Shown here piece by piece: positions 1 to 11,300 of a stretch of 64,000 nucleotides of DNA (its first letter is position 1; each line of letters begins with the position of its first letter). A program made the position numbers and the translations under genes. Source of the DNA: Utricularia gibba. Its lineage: Eukaryota > Streptophyta > Magnoliopsida > Lamiales > Lentibulariaceae. Where the stretch lies: assembly GCA_002189035.1 (NCBI GenBank), contig NEEC01000008.1:2170001-2234000 (forward strand). The letters run 5' to 3'. The notes under the pieces are model-generated. The model searched no databases, was not told where the DNA came from, and saw only the letters and a program-made list of their open reading frames with translations.

Positions 1-1381
1 TCCACTGGACTGAGATGACAGGTTACGTTGACGTGAACTATTCACAGAAAGTTGATGAAAACCTGGTGGAGGCAAAGAAGTATAAGACATCGTTCGGCCT
101 AATATAGGCTCACTCGAAAACTTATGCAATTGTTGATTCTGCTCAGGATATGAGGATGTTCTGTAAAGAGGTTTTGAATCCGAAGTGAAAGGATCACTGG
201 AAAAGAATGATAGCTGCTGCTGTTCCAGCTGAAGAGGGTAAGATGACGCTCTATATAATGGTTTAGACTCTGAAGAAGACCCTGAAGAAAAATGAGACTG
301 GGGCGACCATATTTTATTTTCTATAGAGAGTTCCGAGTCCGAAAAATGGTGATCAAACCAATCAGAAAAATCTGCTTCCTTCGTCCACTCAGTAGCTGAT
401 GAACCTGAAGTTACAAGAGTACATCAGTAATAGAAAATGCCCCAAATGCAATAAACATTCATGCATTCTATATTAAAATATAAAAAAATGAGAATTGCAT
501 GGATGATATTACTTCAAAGAAAACTCAAAGACCAACCAGAACAAAATACTCAGGCCGTAAAACTCACTTTCCCGAGAAAAAGAACCAGATCCTCGATCGC
601 CAATAATCCCAGGATGCTTTGGTTCAGAAACAAATTTGTTTATCTGCAAAATGCACAGATTTTGATGAAAATGGCGGGTTTGTAGGTTCCATTTGACAAA
701 GTGGTAACCAAAAAGAAATTATCCTGCATCTCCCAGAGAAAATCCAGAACTCCTTGAAAAAGATTTGCGAAGATTATCAGCAGAAAGAAAATCACCTTAG
801 CAAAAGTAGTTGTCATGTCATCTATGTCAGATAATGATCCGAGTGCTAAACCCTGTTGTAGCAAAAAGCGGGTAAAGGTACTTGATTCCGCCAGTAACAC
901 TATTATACATACGTGCATACTTTTGTCAATTTACCTCGTATTTTTCAAGCAACTGATACTCGTCTAGATCATGATCAGCAACACATATTCCAGTAGAGCC
1001 AGCCTCTTCATCTTCCAAGCTCCCAAATTTCTCATCATCAAGGATCTCCGTCCCAAAAAAGGCGTGATGGGACGCATCAAACACCTCTCGATCTGGATAC
1101 AACATTAAAATGAACAGAGCCGAAAATCAAGACCAAATACACACACATGAGCCCCAATACGGACGCAACAACGATTAGAACGCAACAAGCTGTTGCTTAA
1201 TCAAACAAATCGGAGTTCTCCCTACGAACAAGGGCCAAAACCCATATCCATTCGAGAGTCAAAACACTTTTTTCTTCCTTTTCAACAACTGAAGGCGCCA
1301 AAGTTCAAGCAAAAAAGCAGGAAAAAAAAAACCCAGCCGCGAACCTGAAACCCAGCTGCCTGAGAGCCCCCGGTAAGCCAT
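1..1381 (-). CDS. PAT1: PAT1 homologue, mRNA decapping activator (5' part, cut by window start)
   Basis: Five exons read on the minus strand: 1345-1381, 935-1092, 796-852, 568-643 and 1-404 (continues outside). All junctions are GT-AG and keep one frame from the ATG at 1381. The first exon encodes only 12 codons. The second holds the family signature [10 protein letters not shown] followed by an acidic stretch; the third has [14 protein letters not shown]; the fifth begins around [14 protein letters not shown]. These match the conserved N-terminus of plant PAT1 proteins, which bridge deadenylated mRNA, the LSM1-7 ring and the decapping enzyme in cytoplasmic P-bodies. The C-terminal PAT1 domain lies outside the window. 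Identification is by family memory of the N-terminal motifs; the splice sites are seen directly. Confidence 0.85.
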
Positions 1382-2497
1382 GCTGACGAATTCGGGCTAG
1401 TTTCTACAAGCAATCCCGCATAAAAAAAAACTTCAAGATTCCTTGTTTTTTTGGGAGGGGGTAGCTGTGTTACTACACTGAGGCCCGGGGCCAGCGCGGT
1501 ACGAAGTCCGGCATAAATTAGGGTTTAGGTGGAGACAGATCCACAACTTCCGGGACAGAGACGTGCACGCCGTGGATGATGAATGAAGCTGGTACTTGTT
1601 TGTCCCCTTACTCGCCCTCACCAAACATCTTGTTGTTTGTCTGTTTGCAGTTGGTACACGCTTCGCCATCAAGATTCCGCTCATGACTTTTCTTCTCTCA
1701 AAAACAGAAAAAAACTTTAATTAATACGGAATAACGTAAGCATTATGATTTTTCTATATTTATTTGAAAATGACTTTTTTCTTATTCAAATTTATGAATA
1801 AAAATATGATAATAAAACTGAATAGGAAAAGCATATAGAAATAGTCTCTTCCTTGTAATTGTCAAATTAGTGATGAATTTTCCACACAAAAAAATCAATA
1901 AAATAATTGAAATCTCTCCACACTATTTTTTAGTACAAAATTAAAATTCAGACTAGATTCAATGCAAATTATGTTCTATGATTTGAAATTTTGTTTCAGA
2001 TTATGTAAAACAGAATCAGATTTTAAAACCGTTTTTGAATAATGTAAAATTATATTATAAATTTTATATATTTAAATTATTATATAATTTAAATAAATAA
2101 TATAATCTTCAAAAATTAAACAGAATCACTTTGATAAATTAATAAAACAGAACAATTTCATGTATCATTCAATAATTAAATTTAAATAATTATTGTTATT
2201 TTTCATAGAATTCAATTCAATACATTATAAAAAGAGTTCAACTCAAAATCATATATAACATAGAATGAATTCAATTGGATTTTAATTCAATGATTCATGT
2301 AATAAAATTATTCTCATTTTTTCTTATGTAATTTTTTTAAAAAATAAATAAGTGTCATCAGAAATTCACAATGCATCAAGCAGGCAACAAAAACAGAGTA
2401 TGAGTCAGAGTCATTCTTCAACAAGGCGCTTGGGGGTGTGGAGGCAAAATATGTGAGGGGTAGTGAAGATGTGTACTCATTCTCCAGGCTTCTTCTT
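1382..2497. other. Intergenic: PAT1 5' flank and AT-rich spacer
   Basis: The first 300 bases are the presumed 5'UTR and promoter of PAT1 (minus strand). From about 1700 to 2350 the sequence is very AT-rich with no sustained reading frame. The last ~150 bases are the 3'UTR side of the CCCH gene. No RNA gene or mobile element recognised. Confidence 0.6.
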
Positions 2498-4052
2498 TCA
2501 GTCAGAGTCATTCTGGTTAGAAGCTGCACAAGAGTGTGGAAACGAGTCAGACCGATCGGGGGACCCTCCCGGAGTATTCTCCTTCGGCGGCTCATCATCG
2601 TTGACCGCCGTGGGTTTCGCTTGAGGAGGTTCGGACGAGGGCGATGAGGAGGATTCGCGTCTCTGCAATGGGGAAACCAGAAGGAAGGCAGTGGTTAGGT
2701 GGAGTTATGGAGAATTTTAACTTGGTGAGGGAGAAGGGATTACTAACAGGGCCTGAAGGAAGACGAGGCGGTGCCACAGGGATGGAGGCTACCTGCGAGA
2801 TCCTCCCTGCTGGGTGGTTGTATCTGCAGTTTGATCCATATCTACATGTCCCGTGACTGATGAAGTATCGGCACTCCGGTCGACCGGGCCGCTGAGGAAA
2901 ATCATAAGAAGGCGGTGCAGTAACGACATGAGAAGCAGAGGCAGGCCAAGCATTTCCCTGCTCACAGATCACAAGTTTGTATGCTATTACCAATAACACA
3001 TCGCAAGATCCAATCCAAATACAAGGTGGCTTTAGCTTGTCTTCATACCATATACAAGGGCCAATCTTGCGGCGAGTAGATGAAGGCTGGGGGGTAACTT
3101 TGCCATGGTTGAAGGGAAGAGCCAATTAAGTAAGGTGATGATGAAAAGGTTGCAGGGGGTCCAAGAACAGGGAAGAAAACAGGAGGTGGAGAGGGTTGAG
3201 GATGATGGAACTTGCAAGCATGCCCATATCCACACACGCCCATCCTCATATAAAAAGGACAGGGCTTTGCATCCTGTGAAGAAATCACCAAAATTCGCTA
3301 CATTTTCAGACAGACGCAAGAGATGGGAATTAAAGAAACGCCAGACTGAGTGAAGCAAAGAACCTGACGCATTGGTAGACCCAAAATGTTCATCCATACA
3401 TCAGCCTGCTTACCCTTGGGGTGATTATATTTACAAGAACTTCCATATTTGCATGTACTGGTCTTCAAATAGTACTTCAAGACAGCAGAAAAGAATCAAG
3501 AGGGGAAGTTCAAGTTCTTAGATTCAGAGAAAACCAGAACGACATTTATCAAAGGTGAAATCAATTACCTCACAATCTGGTTCTCGGACTCTTTCTGGGA
3601 ACTCGAGAGTGTAGGCAATGCCATGATCCTATTAATCATCGGGCAAATCAAGAAAAACCAATCAGAAAAGTCATCTGCAGAATCTAACGTGAACAGGATG
3701 AAGTTGTTTACATAAAGCGCGTCACGTGGATGATTGAAGCGGCAATTCCTTCCATAATCACAAGTTCCCGTTCTCAAAAAGTGTTTGCAATCGGGTTCCC
3801 CAGGGCGTTCCGGATACATACTCGAGGCGCATCTCAATTGACTACCATCAGCGGTGTCGTTGGTACTCAATCGTCCCACTGCTCCTGCAAATTCCGCTGA
3901 TTAATCAACTGCGAAGCGTAAACTCAGAAGCAAGAAACACGAAGACAACCAAACAAGTTCCCAGGAATAAACAACAAGGCCACAAAAAGGGATGATCTCG
4001 CAAAACGTAATTCCTCACCCACAACTCCTCCTGATGTCAGACTACCATCCAT
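2498..4052 (-). CDS. CCCH-type zinc finger protein with four fingers
   Basis: Seven exons on the minus strand: 4019-4052, 3712-3884, 3569-3628, 3364-3474, 3049-3273, 2748-2957 and 2498-2662, giving 325 residues without a frame break. Four C-x8-C-x5-C-x3-H fingers are visible: [60 protein letters not shown] and [20 protein letters not shown]. The linkers ([30 protein letters not shown]) are typical of the plant ZFN/C3H family of nuclear or cytoplasmic RNA- or DNA-binding proteins. Related ZFN proteins usually carry five fingers; here there are four, then a Ser/Pro/Glu-rich tail ending NQNDSD. The start at 4052 is chosen because its 34-base exon splices in frame to exon 2. Targets cannot be told from sequence. 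Confidence 0.85.
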
Positions 4053-7000
4053 CGCTTTTCCCGTCCTCCGGCGTCAAACAGAAACAAAGAAAACAAAAGC
4101 GTCGCCGAAGTGCTTCGGACGCGACAGCGATGCTATATCATGTTCCTCCGGATTTCAGGGAAGACACAGGCAGACGGTAATGATCAATGAATGACCGGCA
4201 ACAGCGACTTCAATCGCGAGCAGGAGAGGAGTTTCACGTACACAGAAGAAAACCCTTCACCCAGATTCCATGTTTCTCCCGATCCTCCAACAAAGCATGA
4301 CGATAAAGAAGAGCAATTTCCTGTCCGAGGAAGTTCTCTTCTCGTCCTCTCCCCCTCTCTCTCCGAATACCGAAATTCCTAAGGAATAATAATTTACGCA
4401 CATTTTTATCGTTATCTTAGTTGAATTAATGCAGAGAAAAAGGGGTTTTGTCCTTTTTTTATTATTTTTCCACGCTTCGTATAAATGCCTCCATTAATGT
4501 ATTCCTTTGAATCAATATCTTTGGTAACTAAAAAAATTCAAAAAAATCAATCAAATATCATTTTTTTAATCTCCATCTTAAATTCCAGGGAAGAATCTTC
4601 TTATCAAAACCCTTTATCTGCAATTTTTTATTCATATACATATATGTTGGTTGAAAGGGAATATTCTCTCAAATAATAACCTGAATTTAATTATTTATAG
4701 GTAAATATTTTTCCAATGGTTGGGATCTTCATATTTTATATAAATAATACATGATTATGGAAATTTACTTGGCAATTCTCTGAGGAGAATTTAGGAAACA
4801 GGAGGTTTTTGAAGGATAATAGTGGAAGTAAATTCCAAAAATAGGACTTGAATTTTGATCGAAAAAGAAAGGGTGATATTATTATTATTAATAATTTAAC
4901 TAAAAAAAATTTTTAAAAAATATTTAAACATCGCATATAAATGCATATTTAAATATTATGATGGTTTTATTTTCCGATGGGATTGACGTGGAATGAGTCC
5001 GCTTTCGGAAAGTGGATTCTGTGGGAGAGTTGGTTTCCCAGGCGCAAGATAGAGAGCCTACGGGGAGAAGGTATGACTTCCTTGTACGGAAAAAGGAGGA
5101 CGCTCGTGGACATGTAATAAAATGGAGGGACTAAAAAGCGAAGAATCGGTCTACATTGATTAAGGGAGTATATAAAGTACTTAAATAAAATGAATCTTCA
5201 TTTAGACTTTTTTCTCAAAAAAAAATGAACGTAAAATTGTGAGGATTAAGTATTCGAATCGTACAATATTATATAAAACGAATGTGAATCGTGACATTTG
5301 ATATCATAAGATCCTTGGTATTTGATTGAGTCTTGTGAGTGTTTTACAGTCAAGTGGAAATTTGGTGAGAGTGTTGGAGACCATCTTCGGTCCGGGCAAA
5401 GCTTAGGGTTGAAGAAATCAACCCTGGCCAGACACTTTACCCCTTTCTTGACATGAAGTCGTTGGTACCTGATAATGAAATTATTATATGAATATTTTAA
5501 AAATCTTTAATTTCAAATAAACAATTCAGTGAATTATAACATGTGATCTTTGGATTTTATGGACGTTTAAAAATCAAATGGGCCACCTGAAGGCAGATGG
5601 ATTGAATTGGGCTCTCGAAAGCCCATTTACTGTGTTTTTTTTTTTTAAACATGGTAGAAAGTACATGTCTGATTTCATCGGCCGTGATTCACGTGGGTTG
5701 CACATCTTTACACATGGGGTCCACACTCGCACTAAAATAAGTAATCTTATTGGATGTTTGCCTAATCATGGCATTTGCCACTTGAAACCACAACCCTCCA
5801 AAAAATAGCATAGTCGATTCTAGATGATAACGTTTGGGATGAATGGGTGATATGACGATCCTCAAATTCAAACTATATGATTGTTTTAAATACAAATAAT
5901 TCACATATATTATTAATTAAACTATAATATCATCCCCCCACAACAAGTAACTTGTATGCATCTATCCTGGTCACCATGAAATACTTCATTAATTCCAGTG
6001 GTTCATTCTCAACGATCGCGGGGGAGGCTAATTATGAACGATAACTGGGCGCCAAAGGGGTGGCGTGGTAGCTGCGGGCGACAACTCACTTGGGCCACCC
6101 CCACCGCCCCCAATTTCATTTCAGCAAACCCGTCACGTGACAATTCTCAACCCCATACGTAAAAATAAAAATAAAAAAATTTCATAATAACACATTGTTG
6201 CTATTTACGTTTTCTTTTTTTTTTTTTGTTGTCCAAAGAAACCGTGAATTTAAAATTTTGTACGTCCCCGGCACGAGTGTGGGTCTCCCACGTTAGTTGT
6301 CACCATGGAATAACTCGGTGTTTAAATGTAGAAACCATTCTAATTTTTATATAAAGTAAAATGACGTAAAATCATAAAGATTATATGTTTAAGATGAAAA
6401 ATATGGTAGCTGAGCATTGAGTATGATCTATATAATAGGTGGATAAGGGTGACTATATATATGTTTATTTATTTATTTATTTGTTTATTTGTTTCTTTAT
6501 TTATTGTAATATAATAAGGTAAGGAAGCAAATATAAAACATGAGGCACCGACAGTGGGGCGAGGTGTGGTTGCGCGGTGCGGGTGCAGTGAACCCAGGCA
6601 GCTATGAATAAATGTATGGCCCTTGGGATAGTATAAAACCTTGCATTTATCGAGTTTGTGCAATGTGAACAATATTAACCGTATTTGAAATTAACACGTC
6701 ACGTGCATGCACAGTATAACTGCAACTACACCCTACCCGTACCTTACTAATCCAAATACCCAAAACACATCAAACTGTAAAAACCATTCACCATCACTAT
6801 GATATTATGATATTATTGTATTGATTCTCGTATATTAAAGATGAGAAAAACGTAAAATCGGTATGATATAGACAATACTAATTATTGATTGGATACAGGG
6901 TTATCAAATTAAAATACATATCCCTAGATGCAATGTGCGATTCTTGATAATATTGAGATAAAAGGGAAAGAGAAAAGGAAATTATTAGTAAATTTGAAAA

Positions 7001-7187
7001 TACATTTTTTTTATTCCACATAAACAAGGAGGGTTGTTGTCTGTTAAATTGCGATGGCGCTTGTCTGTGTGGTGCTGGTGATATCCTACTTCACTCGTTG
7101 GCTTCCTACTTTCTCCGGCGACGCATAAATGCTGAATCTACGGTCGTCACTGAGCTCTCATCATCGATCTCTTCTCTACGTCGCGTC
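4053..7187. other. Long AT-rich spacer
   Basis: Contains the CCCH gene 5'UTR/promoter (4053 to about 4400). Beyond that I see no supported gene. A GC-richer island at about 6010-6120 and one at 6545-6610 stand out from the AT-rich background but have no coding frame. A run of ATTT units lies at about 6465-6505. The stretch 5280-5460 reads like low-copy repeat or transposon residue but has no recognisable ends. Confidence 0.5.
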
Positions 7188-7194
7188 TATAAAT
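7188..7194 (+). promoter_or_regulatory. Putative TATA box of glycine-rich protein gene 1
   Basis: TATAAAT lies 66 bases upstream of the chosen start at 7254 and 24 upstream of a possible earlier start at 7212. That spacing suggests transcription begins close to or after the upstream ATG, which favours the 7254 start. Position and consensus only; not tested. Confidence 0.5.
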
Positions 7195-7253
7195 TCATTT
7201 AGTCAAGATGCATGCAGCCGCACTGTGAAGGTGGTGGTCATCCAAGGGACGCA

Positions 7254-7793
7254 ATGGAGGTATCCCCGAGATGGCTTCGCTTTTGCTTCTATCTTGTTCT
7301 CATGTTGATGCTGAGCTCGCATTGCGCTCACGGAGAAGAGAGTGTCGTTGTTCCTGAGAGATGGGGTGGAGGCGGATGCAGGCTGGGTAACCGCTGCCTG
7401 GGTCGCCGCGGCGGCGGCAGCGGGGACGCCGGTTTCGGGAAAGGTGCCGGCTTTGGCGTGATTTCAGGGCCCGGAGGCTACGCAGCAGGAGGCGGTGGTG
7501 GCGGCGGAGGTGGGATTGGGTCGGGTCACGGTAGCGGGTTTGGGTTCGGGGGCGCCACGCTTGGTGATGGGAGAGGAGTCGGCGGAGGTGGTGGCGGAGG
7601 TGGCGGTGGTGGCGGTAAAGGGAGCCATAGGGGGTTCCCCGGCGATTTGGGTGGGTTCGGTGATGTACCCGGAATCGGTAATGGCGGAGGGTTTGGCATC
7701 GGTGTTGGTATCGGAATGGGGATCGGAGCTGGATCCGGAGCGGGTCGCGCGATCGGAGTCGGGAGCGGTGTCGGTTCCGGCGGCGGACATTGA
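7254..7793 (+). CDS. Secreted glycine-rich cell-wall-type protein
   Basis: Single exon, 179 residues from the ATG at 7254; an in-frame ATG at 7212 would add 14 residues with no signal-peptide character. The start at 7254 begins a clear signal peptide (MEVSPRWLRFCFYLVLML, ending near SSHCAHG). The mature part is mostly glycine, with runs of ten or more glycines, GFG/GIG repeats and a short Cys/Arg segment (GGGGCRLGNRCLGRRGGG). Such proteins are usually apoplastic structural or stress-related proteins, but low complexity makes orthology uncertain. It is followed 1.1 kb later by a second glycine-rich gene in the same orientation, suggesting an old local duplication. Confidence 0.75.
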   Translation: MEVSPRWLRFCFYLVLMLMLSSHCAHGEESVVVPERWGGGGCRLGNRCLGRRGGGSGDAGFGKGAGFGVISGPGGYAAGGGGGGGGGIGSGHGSGFGFGGATLGDGRGVGGGGGGGGGGGGKGSHRGFPGDLGGFGDVPGIGNGGGFGIGVGIGMGIGAGSGAGRAIGVGSGVGSGGGH

Positions 7794-8942
7794 CGACTTC
7801 GTTGGAATCAACCTCCTGTCACCGATTGATTCACCTCACCTTCCTGTACTTTCATGAATATTATTCCAATATTGTCCCTTCCTTTCTTTTTTCTTTTCCC
7901 CATCGTGTTCAATTCAAATTAAAAAAAATAAAAAATTATAAAATTAAGAATATAAATTTAAGTGATTATTTTTATTTAAAAAAGGGAAAAAATCCAAAAT
8001 ATTTGTGCCAAAAAATTATTATCATATCATAAGAACGTTTCCTTATAAAGTCACGTTTCCAAACTTGAGTGGGACCCACGTTTTTTTTCTTTTTCGAGCC
8101 ATTCAATTCATGCATGCATCTCTATGTGGTTTGTTGTCGTCGTCGGTCGTCATTAATGGGCTGACATATGGGCCCCGTCGTTGGGCCCAATAACCTCACT
8201 GATCCAGTCCATTCCAACCTCTCCATTAAAATGGGCTGTTGTCAGCCCATTTGATCAGGAAAGGGGTGGGTCCTCAAAGACACACACACAAACTTGTACG
8301 GACACTCCTAAATCATTGGCATTGCGCATTAATTAATTTCTAATAATAAAAATAGTAGCATACTTATTATTAGAATAGACAAGGAAAACCCTACTACTAT
8401 AACGAGTGACGTAGCATTAAAGTTTGCATGTGGCGTGGGGGCGGGATGCCAATAATGTCCCTGCCTAGGGAATATTTTTTAACCTTGCTCCCACCCTCTC
8501 TATGTATATACATATGGTTACACTTGGAAATATGTATATGCAACATTTATATATTAAATGTGTGTTTTTTATTTATTAAAAAATTATATTACATTTTTTT
8601 CTCATGAAATTGACCTCATATGAATTTTATTAATTAAAGGAAATTTAATTTCTTAAATGCATTTTTAAAAAAAATATATTTATCAAATACATTATAATTT
8701 TAAACAAATAGTTGTGATATCTCATCATGTTGTTGTACAGTCTAGAAGTGTCAATAATGGATGCCTTGTTCATCTTCATCGTAGCCAAACAGCCATTTGT
8801 TGGGAGTTGGAACCAACTTTCCATCCTTGCAGACGGGTCACATGGCCATGCAAATTAATGGCGCTTTTTCAAATCCCTTCTGATATATAGAGACGTACAT
8901 CGGTGGAGGAGAGTTGCATCGCACTTTGCAGGTGCAGGAGCG
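7794..8942. other. Intergenic between the two glycine-rich genes
   Basis: 3'UTR of the first glycine-rich gene, then AT-rich sequence without a supported gene. A TATATAG motif at about 8883-8889 lies about 55 bases before the next start codon and is the likely core promoter of the second gene. Confidence 0.5.
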
Positions 8943-11007
8943 ATGGGTTTCGGGCTCGGCGTGTCTGCGTGCCGGTTACTCTGCTTCATTATCGTCCTGA
9001 ACTTGATAGTACATTGTTTTGGGGATGGGAGGAAGGAGGCACTTGGCAATGATGGTCGTGATTTCCGCAAGGACTTCTTCGGGCGACGGGTGGGTGGTGG
9101 CCACGATGGTAGGGAATTCGGGAGGCATTTCTTTGGTGCGCGGCCAGGGCACAGACGGGGGAAACCCGGCCACCATAAGGAGGAGCCTGCAATCAGTGGC
9201 AAAGAGCATTTGGTGGGTAGAATAAAGGGTGGTTTAGAACATGGTGGGGGAGTTCGTGATGTGGGTTCGGGGTTGAATGGTGGTTTTGAGCATGCTGGAG
9301 GAGTTGGGAGAGAGGACTTCCAATTCGTGTTGGTCGCCTCATACGGAGACATCACGTGAGGCACAAGGGAAGAATCAGTGCAGGAGGAGCAGGAGGTAAG
9401 GGAATCTTCGCCTCTGGAGGTGGTGGCGGTGGAGGAGCTGGAGTAAGACATCATGGGATAGGGGGAAGATTGGGGAGAGGAAGAGGAGTGGGTGTTGCCG
9501 GAAATGCTGGACACGGAAGTGGAATTGTTGCCGCCGGAGGTAGTGGTGGTGGCGGTGGAAGTGGAATAGGTCATCATGGGATAGGAGGGGGATTAGGGAA
9601 AGGCGGAGGAATTGGTGTCATCGGCCATGATGGACATGGAAGTGGAACTGTTGCCGCCGGAGGTGGGGTGGCGGTGGAGGTGGAATAGGTCATCACGGGA
9701 TAGGAGGGGGTTTGGGAAAGGCGGAGGAATTGGTATAGTCGGCCATGCTGGACACGGAAGTGGAATTGTTGCCGCCGAGGTAGTGGTGGTGGCGGTGGAG
9801 GTGGAATAGGTCATCATGGGATAGGAAGTGGATTTGGGAAAGGAGGAGGAATTGGTGTAGTCGGCCATGATGGACATGGAAGTGGCATTGTTGCCGCCGG
9901 AGGTGGTGGTGGTGGTGGAGGTGGAATAGGTCATCATGGGATAGGAGGAGGATTCGGGCATGGCGGAGGAATTGGTGTAGTCGGCCATGATGGACACGGA
10001 AGTGGAATTGTTGCCGCCGGAGGTGGTGGTGGTGGAGGTGGAATAGGTCATCATGGGATAGGAGGAGGATTCGGGCATGGCGGAGGAATTGGTGTCGTCG
10101 GCCATGATGGACACGGAAGTGGAATTGTTGCCGCCGGAGGTGGTGGTGGTGGAGGTGGAATAGGTCATCATGGGATAGGAGGAGGATTCGGGCATGGCGG
10201 AGGAATTGGTGTCGTCGGCCATGATGGACACGGAAGTGGAATTGTTGCCGCCGGAGGTGGTGGTGGTGGAGGTGGAATAGGTCATCATGGATAGGAGGAG
10301 GATTCGGGCATGGCGGAGGAATTGGCGTCGTCGGCCATGATGGACACGGAAGTGGAATTGTTGCCGCGGGAGGTGGTGGTGGTGGTGGAGTGGAATAGGT
10401 CATCATGGATAGGAGGAGGATTCGGCATGGCGAGGAATTGGTGTCGTCGGCCATGATGGACACGGAAGTGGAATTGTTGCTGCCGGAGGTGGTGGTGGGG
10501 CGGAGGCGCGGAATCGTCATCATGGGATAGGAGGAGGATTCGGGCAAGGCGGAGGAATTGGTGTCGTCGGCCATGCTGGACATGGGAGTGGTATCATCGC
10601 CGCAGGAGGTGGTGTGGTGGTGGTGGCGGCGGAGCTGGGATAGGAGGAGGATTCGGGCAAGGCAGCGGAGTAGGAATTGTCGGTGATGCCCGGCATGGGG
10701 GTGGAATTATCGCTGCTGGAGGTGGTGGCGGAGGAGGAGGAGGTGGAGTGGATTAGGCGGAGGATTTGGAGAAGGAGGAGGATTAGGCGGAAGTATCGGC
10801 ACCGGAGGTGGTGGCGGCGGAATCGGAGCAGGATTTGGAGGAGGCAGTGGTTTCGGTGGGACAGATGGAGGAATCTTCTCTGGAGGCAGCGGCGCCGGCG
10901 GCGGATTCGGTCTAGGAGGCGGGTTTGGTATCGGGATCGGAATAGGCTTTGGAGTAGGAGTTGGCGAAGGCGGCGGAATCAGCCTACCTGGAGGCGAAGG
11001 CCGGTAA
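8943..11007 (+). CDS. Glycine/histidine-rich repeat protein (frame broken several times)
   Basis: Starts at the ATG at 8943 with a signal peptide (SACRLLCFIIVLNLIVHCFG). Residues after it are Gly/Arg/His/Asp-rich. The first frame stops at 9359; coding character continues at once in another frame and then through a tandem array of about nine ~39-codon units (GHHGIGGGFGHGGGIGVVG, then HDGHGSGIVAAGGG and a glycine run) to a glycine-rich tail ending ISLPGGEGR at 11007. Unit spacings of 117-121 bases, with values such as 118, 119 and 121, break the frame repeatedly, and several breaks are one G missing from a run (GGG to GG near 10287 and 10406). As other clearly functional genes here show the same defect, error is as likely as decay. 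Probably one secreted protein of nearly 690 residues. Confidence 0.6.
9561..10640 (+). repeat. Tandem array, ~117-120 bp unit, about nine copies
   Basis: The marker TCATCA (from codons Gly-His-His) occurs at 9571, 9690, 9811, 9931, 10048, 10165, 10282, 10400 and 10517. Spacings are 119, 121, 120, 117, 117, 117, 118 and 117. The middle copies (9931-10282) are almost identical, the outer ones more diverged, as expected from unequal crossing-over. The unit is 39 codons when intact. The reverse strand is also open over long parts of the array, as a Ser/Thr-rich shadow of the same codons. Confidence 0.9.
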
Positions 11008-11300
11008 GGCTATCGTGCTAACGCTAGCTAGAGACTTGGGGAAAGGGAATATCATAAATAAATACCATATCGTACGCATCTCCTCTGTTCCATTGCTCAT
11101 GTAACCAGAAATAAGCAAGCAACAGTGACATTGTTTCTTCAAGAATCCTTCTGCATCATCAACAAAAGCATGTGGTAAGAATTCATGATTACAACACAAT
11201 CCATAATATGCATCCAAATCTTCCTCCGGCGAGCCCCGGAGGGAAGGATAACTAGCTAGTTGAGCCTGAACTCAGGCCTGTGGGAGACGAGATGAACTCA

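Noticed and set aside
1433-1684. 83-codon minus-strand frame upstream of PAT1
   Set aside because: Located in the PAT1 leader; cannot be joined to the gene and shows no family likeness.
5280-5460. Transposon-like sequence in the 4-7 kb spacer
   Set aside because: No terminal repeats, target-site duplication or coding remnant could be found by eye.
8855-10583. Long minus-strand open frames (Ser/Thr-rich repeats) opposite the glycine-rich gene
   Set aside because: They are the exact antisense of GGN/GAN codon repeats, have no signal, start or promoter of their own, and share the same array boundaries.
9561-10640. Regular repeats considered as a CRISPR-like array
   Set aside because: Contiguous coding units without distinct spacers, in a plant gene.
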